From contig JAJQFD010000058.1 in NCBI GenBank assembly GCA_021201335.1, forward strand, positions 62,001 through 126,000: DNA of 64,000 nucleotides. The letters run 5' to 3'. Shown piece after piece: positions 18,185-27,643 of this stretch (the stretch's first letter is position 1; every line of letters begins with the position of its first letter). Position numbers and translations under genes: made by a program. The DNA is from Bacteroides sp. (lineage in GTDB: Bacteria; Bacteroidota; Bacteroidia; Bacteroidales; Bacteroidaceae). The notes beneath the pieces were generated by a model that saw only the letters and a program-made list of their open reading frames with translations, did no database searches and was not told where the DNA came from.

Positions 18185-19305
18185 TGTTTCTTCAAATTAA
18201 TTTTTAATTGAATTTTGTGAGAAAACCGATTGTCCGGAACAGCAGATAATGTATAATGATCTTTATACATTAACTCCAAGCGTTGTTTGATCCGGTCGTA
18301 TTCCGGATTGTTTAAAGTAGTCGACGAACAACAGTTGCAAGTAAATTCAAGCAATTGGTTTTCACTCTTAAAATGCATTCCGATCAGCGAACAGTCCTTG
18401 TATGCATCCCTTTCTTTAACGGCCTGCTGTGCAAAAGGGATAAATAATAACGGAGGCACAAGGGTACTATTAATAGCACCCTCCGAAGTTATACGAAACT
18501 CAAATGCACCATCGGCATATAATTGCTCTAAAGAAAGATAGTTGGTTAAAAATGTAATTTCAGAGCTTAATAAAACCTGTTCCCAATTGCAGTCATATAA
18601 TTGATATCGTAATAACTGACTTAGTTTTAACAACATATTCGATGCTTTTTCGGGTTCTTTAGAGGCCAATATTCCTGCCCGATTCAGAATGCTGAACAAT
18701 AGTCCCGGATTTATTTGTTCTTTTAATAATTCCATTTCTGACTCAATCTGTGTACTCTCCAGTTGACCGATCTGTTCGTTTTCTGATATCCAGTTTTTAA
18801 ATAAAACTGTCATTGAACTTCCCAGGATACACATTACTACTACAAAACAGGATGAAACCATATCCATAACAGTTGCAAAATCAATAAATGGATATTTTCT
18901 GCTTGGTATCTCCCAGATAGAATAACTTATATATTCCAGGAAAGTTTGTCCGAAAATAAGGATAATAATCAAACAACTTAAGGATATAAAATAGGTCGTA
19001 TATTGCTTTCTGAGAAAAAATTTTGGTAGTAGGTAATATAGATTAAAGAGCATTAAAAACAGATAGCTGACAAAAACAAGGAATATAATGATGTACAATT
19101 TATTACCCAGCGTTTGCAGGTGTTCCTGGAAGATTACAATAACCTGATAGAAAGAAATTGCTGTTACCAGTAATACAAGAAGTAGGTATCTTGCCCATCT
19201 TAGCCCGGGTTTGGTAAGCAGATTGTACAGAAAGTTATTGTTGTTAAATTGTTCGGTAAGCATGACAGTATCTATTTTCAATTTGCGAAAGTAATCATTT
19301 CTCAT
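18181..19305 (-). CDS. Degenerate LytS-type histidine kinase (pseudokinase)
   Basis: 374 residues with about four N-terminal transmembrane segments and a His_kinase-like cytoplasmic part clearly paralogous to the next gene. The catalytic parts are lost: the phosphoacceptor motif reads QINPGLLFSIL (His replaced by Gly), the N-box reads PFAQQAVKERDAY instead of ENAxKHN, and no GxGLxN G-box is present (NNPEYDRIKQRLELMY in its place). The frame is intact from start to stop, so it is not decaying. A regulatory or heterodimer role with the active paralogue is inferred. Start ATG overlaps the receptor stop by one base (TAATG at 19303-19307) and its own stop overlaps the kinase start. Confidence 0.85.
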   Translation of the reverse strand: MRNDYFRKLKIDTVMLTEQFNNNNFLYNLLTKPGLRWARYLLLVLLVTAISFYQVIVIFQEHLQTLGNKLYIIIFLVFVSYLFLMLFNLYYLLPKFFLRKQYTTYFISLSCLIIILIFGQTFLEYISYSIWEIPSRKYPFIDFATVMDMVSSCFVVVMCILGSSMTVLFKNWISENEQIGQLESTQIESEMELLKEQINPGLLFSILNRAGILASKEPEKASNMLLKLSQLLRYQLYDCNWEQVLLSSEITFLTNYLSLEQLYADGAFEFRITSEGAINSTLVPPLLFIPFAQQAVKERDAYKDCSLIGMHFKSENQLLEFTCNCCSSTTLNNPEYDRIKQRLELMYKDHYTLSAVPDNRFSHKIQLKINLKKQ

Positions 19306-21668
19306 TAAAACTCAATTTTATAACTCACATTGGTTAAGGTAGTATTGTTCCTGTTTGGCTCAATTATTCCGGTTTGCAGATTATAAGCATATCCGTAGTA
19401 TTCTTTACATCCGGTTAAGTTAATGGCCTTAACGGCAATCTCGTGAGATGTTTTCTTCATATTCATTTTATAGCTTACTGTTGCATTGGCTATAAACATG
19501 GGCGAAAACTGTTTGGAGTAGGGGCGTGTTTCATCGTAAACTACTTCCTTATCCGGATGGTTTATGGTTGCCGCTTCATCGATAGGGGAGTATCTGTCGC
19601 CTCCTTGTAGGGTAAGCTTAAGATTCGCGCTTAGTATGTGTTGCTTATTGCGGCCAATCATCCACTCTTTTCCGATAAGAGTGTTGACGATAAAATTCCG
19701 GTTGAATCTGGAATTATGCCATATACCGTCACCTCCCTGATACTTCGAACCAAAGACAGAAGCAGTGATCATATAATAAAATCCTTTGTTCAGGTATCTT
19801 TCCAGCGTGATGTCAACCCCGATGTTTCTGCCTTTCCCTTTATTAACCAACGGGTCTTCTACATAGAAGCGTGTACGGTTTAGGATGGAAAAAGTGCTGT
19901 CGGCTATTACAGGAACATCGTAAAGGTATTGAAAATAGGGCTCAATCTTTAAGTTCAGATGATCGGATAGCTTATGCTGAAAGGTAAACATGAGGTGATG
20001 TGTCTTGGTAAAGTCTAAGTCTTTATTTACCGATTCGCTTCCGGTGGACTGTGTTTTAACAAAGTACACGTCCATTTTTTCCATCCGACTGTGTAAACCA
20101 TAAGAGAAAGCATAAGATGTTCTGGGAGTTGCCTGCCATTTGATGCCTGCACGAGGTTCAAGTGTCCAGTGATTATTCAATGTCAGGAATTGACTACTAA
20201 GTCCTAGATTAAGGGTAAGTTCATCGTTAATATTATAGGAGGAACTGTTGTAAACAGAGATCAAATCAGTATTTCCTTTACCTTTCGAAATAGTTTCAAG
20301 GGATTCAGTTTCGTACGGTGCCAGGTCCATACTCATATCATAAAACATCTTGGTATAAGTAAACCCGGTTTGATTGGTGAATTTAGTACTGAATTTGCGA
20401 TTGTAAGATGATGTTAATACCAGATTCGTGTTTTTACTCCTCAAAGTAGAAAGTGGACTGGCATTCAATTCAGTATCGTATGAATCTTCATCTACTTTAT
20501 TTAGATAAAAGGTACTTGCCAATGTTGTTTTTAGCAGACCACCGTTTTGGAAGAAGTAGCGGTGGGCGATACCTCCGGCTGCAACATATTGTTTGGCATT
20601 GGAGTTATATCTGTCTGTCAGGTATTCCCATTTGCTTGAATCATATTCGAAATCAGCTTTCACTTTGTCGATCAGGCTGGTACCCCAGATGGAGAAAGTA
20701 CCTGCTTTATTGGTTGGAATGTTTATTTTGAAATTCAGGTCCTGGTAATCAAGGACACCACCAATATCCATGTTAGGATCGATATGGGTTAAAAGTCCAG
20801 TGGTGGAATAGCGGTAATTAAATATATAAGATGCTTTATGTTTCTTACTGAGAGGGCCTTCGGAAGCCACATCTATCCCCATTAATCCTACCTGGATGGT
20901 GTTCTCATATTTTTGATTGTTTCCGTTTCTTAACTTCATATCAAATACACCGGATATAGCATTATTGTATTCTGCCGGGAATCCACCGGTGAAAAAGTCT
21001 GAGTTACCCAGCACATGATTACTTAGGGAAGATAAGATACCACCTCCCAGTGTAGGAATATCGGCGAAATGGTTCGGATTGGGAATTTCTACATCTTCTA
21101 GTCGCCATTGCAATAAAGTAGGAGCATTACCATGAATGGAGATTCCATTATTGGAAACAGCGGTGCTGACTCCGGCAAAGGATGTTACCAGACGAGCAGG
21201 ATCATCAAATCCTCCGGCATAGCGACTAGCTTCTTCTACACTTAGCATACGTGCACCACTGAGTGCCATCTTATTAAGTGGCTGTTCTTTATTCACTTGC
21301 GGATGAACAGTTACTTCCTCCAACTCTTCCACATTTTCTCTCAGGGTGATTTCCAGAAAAACTTCTTTGGAAGAGGAAACCAGGATTTCCCGAAAGATGC
21401 TGGGTTCGAATCCAACGGAGGTTGCTTTAATATTGTGTCGTCCTACCGGGACATTTTCCAGTCGGAAGTTTCCATCATTATCTGTAGTTGTAGCGTGTCC
21501 AGCCAGTCCTGTAATACCTACAGTTACGTATGAGAGAGGATGTCCGGATGCTCTGTCGGTTACCGTGCCGCGTATGGTTTGGGTAGGACCGCCTTTGTTT
21601 GTTTGCGTGTATGCTGAGATATATATAAGAAATAGAAAAGCTGTGATAATGTTGATTTTGATATACAT
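19305..21668 (-). CDS. TonB-dependent outer-membrane receptor with carboxypeptidase-regulatory-like N-terminal domain
   Basis: 787 residues. Signal peptide (NIITAFLFLIYISAYT), then a CarboxypepD_reg-like beta-sandwich (GTVTDRASGHPLSYVTVGITGL ... residues 30-115), a plug domain (EASRYAGGFDDPARLVTSFAGVS, GISIHGNAPTLLQWRLEDVEI) and a beta-barrel ending in the aromatic-terminated strand NVSYKIEF expected for outer-membrane insertion. There is no SusD partner. Gene order with a pseudokinase, kinase and LytTR regulator in overlapping frames suggests the receptor's ligand uptake or occupancy is tied to that signalling pair. Substrate unknown. Confidence 0.93.
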   Translation of the reverse strand: MYIKINIITAFLFLIYISAYTQTNKGGPTQTIRGTVTDRASGHPLSYVTVGITGLAGHATTTDNDGNFRLENVPVGRHNIKATSVGFEPSIFREILVSSSKEVFLEITLRENVEELEEVTVHPQVNKEQPLNKMALSGARMLSVEEASRYAGGFDDPARLVTSFAGVSTAVSNNGISIHGNAPTLLQWRLEDVEIPNPNHFADIPTLGGGILSSLSNHVLGNSDFFTGGFPAEYNNAISGVFDMKLRNGNNQKYENTIQVGLMGIDVASEGPLSKKHKASYIFNYRYSTTGLLTHIDPNMDIGGVLDYQDLNFKINIPTNKAGTFSIWGTSLIDKVKADFEYDSSKWEYLTDRYNSNAKQYVAAGGIAHRYFFQNGGLLKTTLASTFYLNKVDEDSYDTELNASPLSTLRSKNTNLVLTSSYNRKFSTKFTNQTGFTYTKMFYDMSMDLAPYETESLETISKGKGNTDLISVYNSSSYNINDELTLNLGLSSQFLTLNNHWTLEPRAGIKWQATPRTSYAFSYGLHSRMEKMDVYFVKTQSTGSESVNKDLDFTKTHHLMFTFQHKLSDHLNLKIEPYFQYLYDVPVIADSTFSILNRTRFYVEDPLVNKGKGRNIGVDITLERYLNKGFYYMITASVFGSKYQGGDGIWHNSRFNRNFIVNTLIGKEWMIGRNKQHILSANLKLTLQGGDRYSPIDEAATINHPDKEVVYDETRPYSKQFSPMFIANATVSYKMNMKKTSHEIAVKAINLTGCKEYYGYAYNLQTGIIEPNRNNTTLTNVSYKIEF

Positions 21669-21703
21669 AGCAGTTAAATACTAAAGATGAATTTTGATTA
21701 ATA

Positions 21704-21922
21704 CTATACACTTTGCGGTTCTGTCTGTTCAGATTGGGCTGATTTTTTTCTTTTAAAAAAGTCGATGATCCGATATGCTTTATCAAAAGCTTTACCTGCA
21801 CTGCCTGCATGAGAGAACTCTTCGTTTAATACTTCTTCCAGTGTATGGATAACTATCATACATTTTTCCTGACTGATGCCTGATTTCTTTGAAATCTTAG
21901 AGATTAATTCTGTCTTATTCAT
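21704..21922 (-). CDS. Short HU-like protein
   Basis: 72 residues. I start it at ATG 21922 (MNKTELISKISKKSGISQEK); the longer frame reaching upstream overlaps the divergent PurF promoter region and is unlikely. The N-terminus matches the helical dimerisation part of HU/IHF (MNKTELIxxIxxKxG). The DNA-clamping beta-arms are missing; instead the chain runs into a basic tail (FFKRKKSAQSEQTEP). It lies 35 bases before the receptor start and may lead that operon. Whether it binds DNA is unclear. Confidence 0.6.
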   Translation of the reverse strand: MNKTELISKISKKSGISQEKCMIVIHTLEEVLNEEFSHAGSAGKAFDKAYRIIDFFKRKKSAQSEQTEPQSV

Positions 21923-22111
21923 ATCGTTTTTTTTAATTGATGATTCAAAGATAGGCGGATGGAGAAGGCAAACAGGAAAGAGTATACAAAGCGGAGGTTT
22001 TAGTATACCAAACCAAGAAACCGGTATATTTCTAGAATATCCAAATGCTCTTCCACTTTCTTTTTGTATTTTTGCGTCATCATTAATATTCAATAATAAG
22101 GAAACATATCA

Positions 22112-23519
22112 ATGGGAGGTTTTTTTTGGGACAGTCTCGAAAACAAGTTGTACAACTGATTTATTTTATGGGACTGATTACAATTCACACTTAGGCACCA
22201 AGCGAGGAGGGCTTGCTACCTACAACAAGGAAAGGGGATTTATTCGTACCATTCACAACCTGGAAAGTTCTTATTTCCGAAGTAAATTTGAATCAGGATT
22301 GGGAAAGTTTACCGGACAGTCCGGCATCGGGATTATAAGCGATACAGATGCACAACCTATTGTTATTAACTCTCACCTCGGCCGCTTCGCTATTGTTACA
22401 GTTGCAAAAATCACCAACATTAAAGAACTGGAAGAAGAATTACTCGCCAAGAATATGCATTTTGCTGAGCTAAGCTCAGGCAATACCAATCCAACCGAAC
22501 TTGTTGCACTTCTTATTATTCAGGGAAAAACATTTGTAGAAGGAATTGAAAATGTCTTTCAGAAAATTAAAGGTTCCTGTTCTATGCTTATCCTCACAGA
22601 AAACGGTATCATTGCTGCCCGGGATAAACTGGGGCGTACACCTATTATTATAGGAAAGAAAGAAGGGGCTTATGCAGCTACCAGTGAATCGAATAGTTTT
22701 CCAAACCTGGATTTTGAAATAGACAGGTACTTAGGCCCCGGTGAAATCGTCAGAATGCATGCCGATGGTGTGGAGCAATTGCGTAAACCGAACGATGAGA
22801 TGCAAATATGTTCCTTTCTATGGGTTTATTACGGTTTCCCGAATTCCAGTTATGAAGGAAAGAATGTGGAGGAAGTGCGCAATAAAAGCGGCTATATGAT
22901 GGGAAGCAAAGATGATACAGATGTAGACATGGTTTGCGGTATTCCTGATTCTGGTATCGGACAAGGGTTGGGATATTCTCAGGGGATTGGCGTTCCTTAT
23001 CGTCGTGCCATTACTAAATATACACCTACCTGGCCACGTAGCTTTACTCCAAGTAATCAGGAACTTCGTAACCTGGTTGCCAAAATGAAATTAATACCTA
23101 ACCGGGATGTTCTTCAGGGAAAACGCATTATTTTCTGTGATGACTCTATCGTACGTGGAACGCAATTGCGTGATAATGTAAAAGTACTGTTTGAGTATGG
23201 AGCAAAAGAAGTCCACATGCGTATTGGTTGTCCTCCGTTAATTTATGGTTGTCCCTTTATTGGATTTACGGCTTCAAAAAGTGATATGGAATTAATAACC
23301 CGTCAGGTAATCAAAGACCTGGAAGGGGATGAAAACAAGAATTTGGACAAGTATGTTATCACTGATTCTCCTGAATATAAGAAGATGGTAAGTATCATTG
23401 CTGAGCGCTTAAAACTTTCTTCTTTAAAATTTAATTCATTGGAGACATTGATCGAAGCAATCGGATTGCCTAAGTGTAAAGTTTGTACGCACTGTTTTGA
23501 TGGATCAAGCCATTTTTGA
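22112..23519 (+). pseudogene. PurF-like amidophosphoribosyltransferase family protein, frameshifted at a T8 tract near the start
   Basis: From ATG 22112, removal of one base from the T8 run at 22120-22127 gives a 468-residue protein starting MGGFFGTVSKTSCTTDLFYG. The class II glutamine amidotransferase fold is followed by a phosphoribosyltransferase domain with the PRPP loop RIIFCDDSIVRGTQL. The expected nucleophilic Cys at position 2 (as in CGVFG or CGIVG) is Gly here, so glutamine hydrolysis by the standard route is not expected. The C-terminus has clustered cysteines (CKVCTHCFDG). If the frameshift were real, translation would need another start. A TATTTTTG -7-like box is at 22067-22074. 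It is followed by pepT and gcvT. Confidence 0.75.
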
Positions 23520-23540
23520 TTCAAAATATCATTTAATATA

Positions 23541-23580
23541 TAACATAAGAAGGTATCCTATGGGGTACCTTCTTATGTTA
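23541..23580. terminator. Strong hairpin after the purF-like gene
   Basis: A perfect 15-bp stem (TAACATAAGAAGGTA at 23541-23555 with its complement at 23566-23580) encloses a 10-base loop. There is no T-run after it, so it may be a 3' stabiliser rather than a classic terminator. Confidence 0.55.
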
Positions 23581-23679
23581 TGCTGCTTCTAAAGCTATAA
23601 AAATTGTTTATGTTTTTTGTTAATTACTACTCTTTTTCTACCTTTAACCCAAAGTATAAAAATACAGAAAAAATAAATT

Positions 23680-24903
23680 ATGGATTTAATTCAACGATTT
23701 TTAAAATATGTGAGTTTTGATACTCAGTCAGATGAAAATACCGGCGTAACTCCCAGTACTCCAGGTCAAATGGAATTCGTGAAATACTTGAAATCGGAAC
23801 TGGAATCGTTGGAGTTGGAGGATGTCACTTTAGATGAGAACGGTTACTTGTTTGCCACTCTTCCGGCTAATATCGATAAAGAAATACCTGTTATTGGTTT
23901 TATTGCTCATGTGGATACCAGTCCGGATATGAGCGGAAAGAATGTTCATCCGCGTATTGTAGAGAAATACGATGGAACCGACATTATACTTTCCCCAGAA
24001 GATAATTATGTACTGTCTCCTGAAAAATTTCCGGAACTTTTAAATCACTTGGGAGAAGATTTGATTGTAACAGATGGAAACACTTTGTTGGGTGCTGATG
24101 ATAAAGCGGGTATTGCTGAAATCATATCAGCTATGGCGTATCTAAAGGAACATCCTGAGATTAAGCATGGTAAAATTAGGATCGGTTTCAATCCGGATGA
24201 AGAGATCGGATTAGGAGCACATAAATTTGATGTGGAGAAGTTTGGCTGTGAATGGGCTTATACCATGGATGGCGGAGAAGTCGGAGAACTGGAATATGAG
24301 AACTTCAATGCAGCTGCAGCCAAAATAACCTTTAAAGGAAGGAATGTGCATCCGGGTTCTGCTAAGCATAAAATGATTAACTCCATGCGAGTGGCTAATC
24401 AGTTTATTTCGATGCTTCCCCGTCATGAATCACCAGAACATACAGAAGGGTATGAAGGATTTTATCATCTGATTGGTATGCAGGGAGATGTAGAACAGAG
24501 TGCCTTAAGCTATATTATCCGGGATCATTCCCATGACCGGTTTGAGGAACGCAAAAAAGAAATGCAACACTTGGTTCGAAAGATCAATGCTGAATTTGGG
24601 GTAGGAACAGCCAGTATTGAACTGCGTGATCAATATTATAATATGCGTGAAAAGATTGAACCGGTAATACATATTATTGATGTAGCATTTAAAGCGATGG
24701 AAGCTGTAGGAGTGAAACCCAACGTGAAACCCATTCGGGGTGGAACAGATGGGGCACAGCTTTCTTTTAAAGGACTACCTTGTCCCAATATCTTTGCCGG
24801 AGGACTTAATTTTCACGGAAGATATGAATTTATCTCCGTACAAAACATGCAGAAAGCCATGAATGTGATTGTGAAAATCACTGAATTGGTTGCTGCCGAA
24901 TGA
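23680..24903 (+). CDS. pepT: Peptidase T (tripeptide aminopeptidase)
   Basis: 407-residue cytosolic M20-family metallopeptidase that removes the N-terminal residue from tripeptides. Zinc-site and catalytic motifs are plain: GFIAHVDTSPDMSG, LLGADDKAGIAEI, GFNPDEEIGLG, YTMDGGEVGELEYENFNAA and the late PIRGGTDGAQLSF ... IFAGGLNFHGRYEF. Length is standard. Followed 44 bases later by gcvT on the same strand, so possibly co-transcribed. Confidence 0.97.
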   Translation: MDLIQRFLKYVSFDTQSDENTGVTPSTPGQMEFVKYLKSELESLELEDVTLDENGYLFATLPANIDKEIPVIGFIAHVDTSPDMSGKNVHPRIVEKYDGTDIILSPEDNYVLSPEKFPELLNHLGEDLIVTDGNTLLGADDKAGIAEIISAMAYLKEHPEIKHGKIRIGFNPDEEIGLGAHKFDVEKFGCEWAYTMDGGEVGELEYENFNAAAAKITFKGRNVHPGSAKHKMINSMRVANQFISMLPRHESPEHTEGYEGFYHLIGMQGDVEQSALSYIIRDHSHDRFEERKKEMQHLVRKINAEFGVGTASIELRDQYYNMREKIEPVIHIIDVAFKAMEAVGVKPNVKPIRGGTDGAQLSFKGLPCPNIFAGGLNFHGRYEFISVQNMQKAMNVIVKITELVAAE

Positions 24904-24947
24904 TACTAAACTCAAAAACAGATTAACTTAACAACTTATAAACCTAA

Positions 24948-26033
24948 ATGAAGAATACACCTTTTACTGAAAAGCATATCGCTCTGGGAGCCAAGATGCA
25001 CGAATTTGCAGGCTATAGCATGCCTATTGAATATTCGGGAATTATTGATGAGCATTTAACCGTATGTAATGCTGTCGGTGTTTTTGATGTATCTCACATG
25101 GGAGAGTTTTGGGTAAAAGGCCCACAGGCTTTGCCCTTTCTCCAAAAGATTACTTCCAATAATGTGGCTGCTCTCTCTCCCGGAAAAATCCAGTATAGCT
25201 GTTTCCCCAATGAAACGGGTGGGATTGTCGATGATTTTCTGGTATATCATTATGAAGAGGATAAATATTTGTTAGTGGTCAATGCATCCAATATAGGAAA
25301 AGACTGGAACTGGTGCGTTTCTCATAATACGGAAGGAGCGCTCCTGGAAAACTCTTCTGATCAGATGGCACAATTAGCAGTACAAGGTCCTAAAGCGATT
25401 GAAGTTCTTCAAAGACTGACTGATATTAATTTAGCAGAGATACCTTATTATACGTTTAAAGTCGGTGAATTCGCCGGTGAAAAAGAAGTAATTATCTCTA
25501 ATACAGGATATACGGGAGCCGGTGGATTCGAATTGTATTTTTATCCCGAAGCTGCCACCAAAATATGGGATGCCATATTTGAAGCAGGAGCTTCGGAGGG
25601 AATTAAACCTATCGGACTGGGTGCCCGTGATACCCTCCGTTTGGAAATGGGCTTTTGTCTCTATGGGAATGACTTGGATGATACAACTTCACCCATCGAA
25701 GCAGGTTTAGGATGGATTACTAAATTTGTAGATGGCAAGAATTTTATCAATCGTCCGGCACTGGAAAAACAGAAGAAAGAGGGAACAACGCGTAAACTGA
25801 TTGGTTTTGAAATGATTGACAGGGGAATTCCTCGTCAAGGCTATGAGTTGATGAATAGTAAAGGGGAGAAGATCGGCGTAGTCACTTCTGGTACCATGTC
25901 ACCCACACGTAAAATTGGTATTGGGATGGGGTATGTAAAACCTCAATATGCACAACCCGGTACGGAGATTTTTATGGATATGCGGGGTAGAAAGCTGAAA
26001 GTTATTATTGTGAAACCGCCTTTCAGGAAGTAG
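24948..26033 (+). CDS. gcvT: Aminomethyltransferase, T-protein of the glycine cleavage system
   Basis: 361 residues, cytosolic. Transfers the methylene group from the aminomethyl-lipoyl H-protein to tetrahydrofolate. Visible family motifs: FAGYSMPIEYSGIIDEH, GVFDVSHMGEFWVKG, TGYTGAGGFELYF, GLGARDTLRLEMGFCLYGNDL and VTSGTMSPTRKIGIGMGYV. The gcvH and gcvP genes are not in the window and no glycine riboswitch is present in the short gap after pepT. A terminator-like hairpin follows. Confidence 0.97.
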   Translation: MKNTPFTEKHIALGAKMHEFAGYSMPIEYSGIIDEHLTVCNAVGVFDVSHMGEFWVKGPQALPFLQKITSNNVAALSPGKIQYSCFPNETGGIVDDFLVYHYEEDKYLLVVNASNIGKDWNWCVSHNTEGALLENSSDQMAQLAVQGPKAIEVLQRLTDINLAEIPYYTFKVGEFAGEKEVIISNTGYTGAGGFELYFYPEAATKIWDAIFEAGASEGIKPIGLGARDTLRLEMGFCLYGNDLDDTTSPIEAGLGWITKFVDGKNFINRPALEKQKKEGTTRKLIGFEMIDRGIPRQGYELMNSKGEKIGVVTSGTMSPTRKIGIGMGYVKPQYAQPGTEIFMDMRGRKLKVIIVKPPFRK

Positions 26034-26057
26034 ATAGGATATATCGAAATTTTTTAG

Positions 26058-26103
26058 AAGCGGCTCCATTCAATATTAATATCGAAAGATGCCGCTTTTT
26101 TAT
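26058..26103 (+). terminator. Probable terminator of pepT-gcvT
   Basis: AAGCGGC near 26058 can pair with GCCGCTT near 26092 across a long AT-rich loop, followed directly by a T-run. The loop is unusually long for an intrinsic terminator. Confidence 0.5.
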
Positions 26104-26104
26104 T

Positions 26105-26521
26105 TCTTATTTTCTGGATTTATAATTTCTTCCAAAACCAAAAATGCTATTACGAATGATAAGAGTGTAACTCCCTATGCCCACCAGTTTATATCTTGAT
26201 TTAGCTTGATGCCCTTTCATCTCCTGGGAAGATTTCTTTCCCTCCGGGATACGTTGTTGATATCGCAATTGATCGTAGCAAAGGTTGCTGACTATTTATA
26301 TAACCAGGTAGAGAAAGAGTAACTACTATTGTATTTGTAAACGACAGCCAGACTTTGACAAATGTTTCCTGGACAATATCTTTCCTATCATCTTTATTGC
26401 ATAATAATCGGAATGCCAGTCGGAAAACCAGGAACTGAAATTCTTCAACCAATAACGCGAAGGCATTGGAATTTCCTGATTGGCTTTCATTGATGAGGGC
26501 TTGTATTCGACTTTGATCCAT
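26105..26521 (-). pseudogene. Decayed ECF sigma factor gene
   Basis: The frame from ATG 26521 encodes an ECF sigma region 2 (FQFLVFRLAFRLLCNKDDRKDIVQETFVKVWLSF). The homologous continuation then jumps frame twice: next YNSSYSFSTWLYK in a second frame, then VSNLCYDQLRYQQRIPEGKK in a third. Region 4 is absent. The two lesions are not in homopolymers, unlike the other frameshifts in this window, so this looks like a true dead gene. No anti-sigma gene is adjacent. End coordinate is approximate. Confidence 0.65.
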
Positions 26522-26644
26522 TATTAAATACTTTGTTTATATAATGCTACGGAAAAAGATCGTTGGGTCAAATTTATAGGACTTTTTTGCAGAAAAAAGT
26601 TATAATAACATGGAGTGAGGCTTCACAAGGCTTATAAACAGGTT

Positions 26645-27643
26645 TTATTTTCTCCGTTTATTCTCTTCATAATCATTAATGAATCCTGTGCATAGCCAGT
26701 TTGCTAAAGCCTGGCGGTTGGAACTAAGGATAAATCTTTTCTGATCCTGGCTGTTTTGTATGTTGCCTAATTCAGCAAAAACAGCTACTGGAATGGTTTT
26801 TCTGAGCACATACAGGCCGCGCGGGCTCACTGTACCACTAAAACCCCTGCTTGGCTGATGTTTTTTATAATGTGAGTCGAAACTCATTCTTAATATATTA
26901 GCCAGCCTTTTACTTTCGGTACTTTCTTTAGCGTGGAAGAAATACACATCAGTCTGGTGAGATTTCTTGCGACTGTCCAGATGAATAAAGATAGCCCTTT
27001 GGTAGTTTGTCTTTGTTCTTCGACTAATACTATTAATCTTATCGCATCTTTGTTTGAGCCTGTCAAGCTGTTTTAAAGGAATGGGGCTTCCCATGCAAGT
27101 TTCTGTTTTGCTATTGGATAAGTATTGATCATCTCTGATCCCATCTTTGGCATCTTGTATGATAATATGAACGGTGGCTCCCTGCGCCATTAAACGGCGG
27201 GCCAGACGAAGCATTATATCATATGCGTATTCATCTTCATGCAGTTCATGATTACCAATTCTTCCAATTGCACCACAATCTGGTCCCCCATGACCACTCA
27301 CCAGGTAAAAACAAGCTCCGGTAAGTTTATTGGATTCAATGGAATAACTTTCCCATTTTTTTCCAAAAAGAGGCTCTTTTCTCTTGCTACCAATGGTTAA
27401 GGTTTTGGATTCCAGCGGAGGTAGTTGGTATTTTACACCCAGTAATAAGGTATTTCCTTTTCCGAATCTGCCTCGATTTAAATCCAGGAATTGTTGATAG
27501 TGCTCTTTTTTAGTTCTTTTATTTCGTCGAAGGAAACCACTGACTCCTTCTCCATTTTTCGGGGAATCCATATTTTGAGCTACAACCGGAAAACAGAAAG
27601 TAATTAGTAGGATTATAAGGGTTAAAATCTTCTTTAGGATCAT
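26645..27643 (-). CDS. N-acetylmuramoyl-L-alanine amidase (Amidase_3 family)
   Basis: 332 residues with a signal peptide (ILTLIILLITFCFPVVAQ), so exported to the periplasm. The zinc amidase core starts near residue 110: FYLVSGHGGPDCGAIG (first His), then Glu in HELHEDEYAYDI, FIHLDSR (second His) and the catalytic Glu in AVFAELGNIQN. The enzyme cleaves the amide between MurNAc and L-Ala in peptidoglycan. A basic ~90-residue linker precedes the catalytic domain; no AMIN or SPOR domain is recognised. Stands alone. Confidence 0.9.
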   Translation of the reverse strand: MILKKILTLIILLITFCFPVVAQNMDSPKNGEGVSGFLRRNKRTKKEHYQQFLDLNRGRFGKGNTLLLGVKYQLPPLESKTLTIGSKRKEPLFGKKWESYSIESNKLTGACFYLVSGHGGPDCGAIGRIGNHELHEDEYAYDIMLRLARRLMAQGATVHIIIQDAKDGIRDDQYLSNSKTETCMGSPIPLKQLDRLKQRCDKINSISRRTKTNYQRAIFIHLDSRKKSHQTDVYFFHAKESTESKRLANILRMSFDSHYKKHQPSRGFSGTVSPRGLYVLRKTIPVAVFAELGNIQNSQDQKRFILSSNRQALANWLCTGFINDYEENKRRK

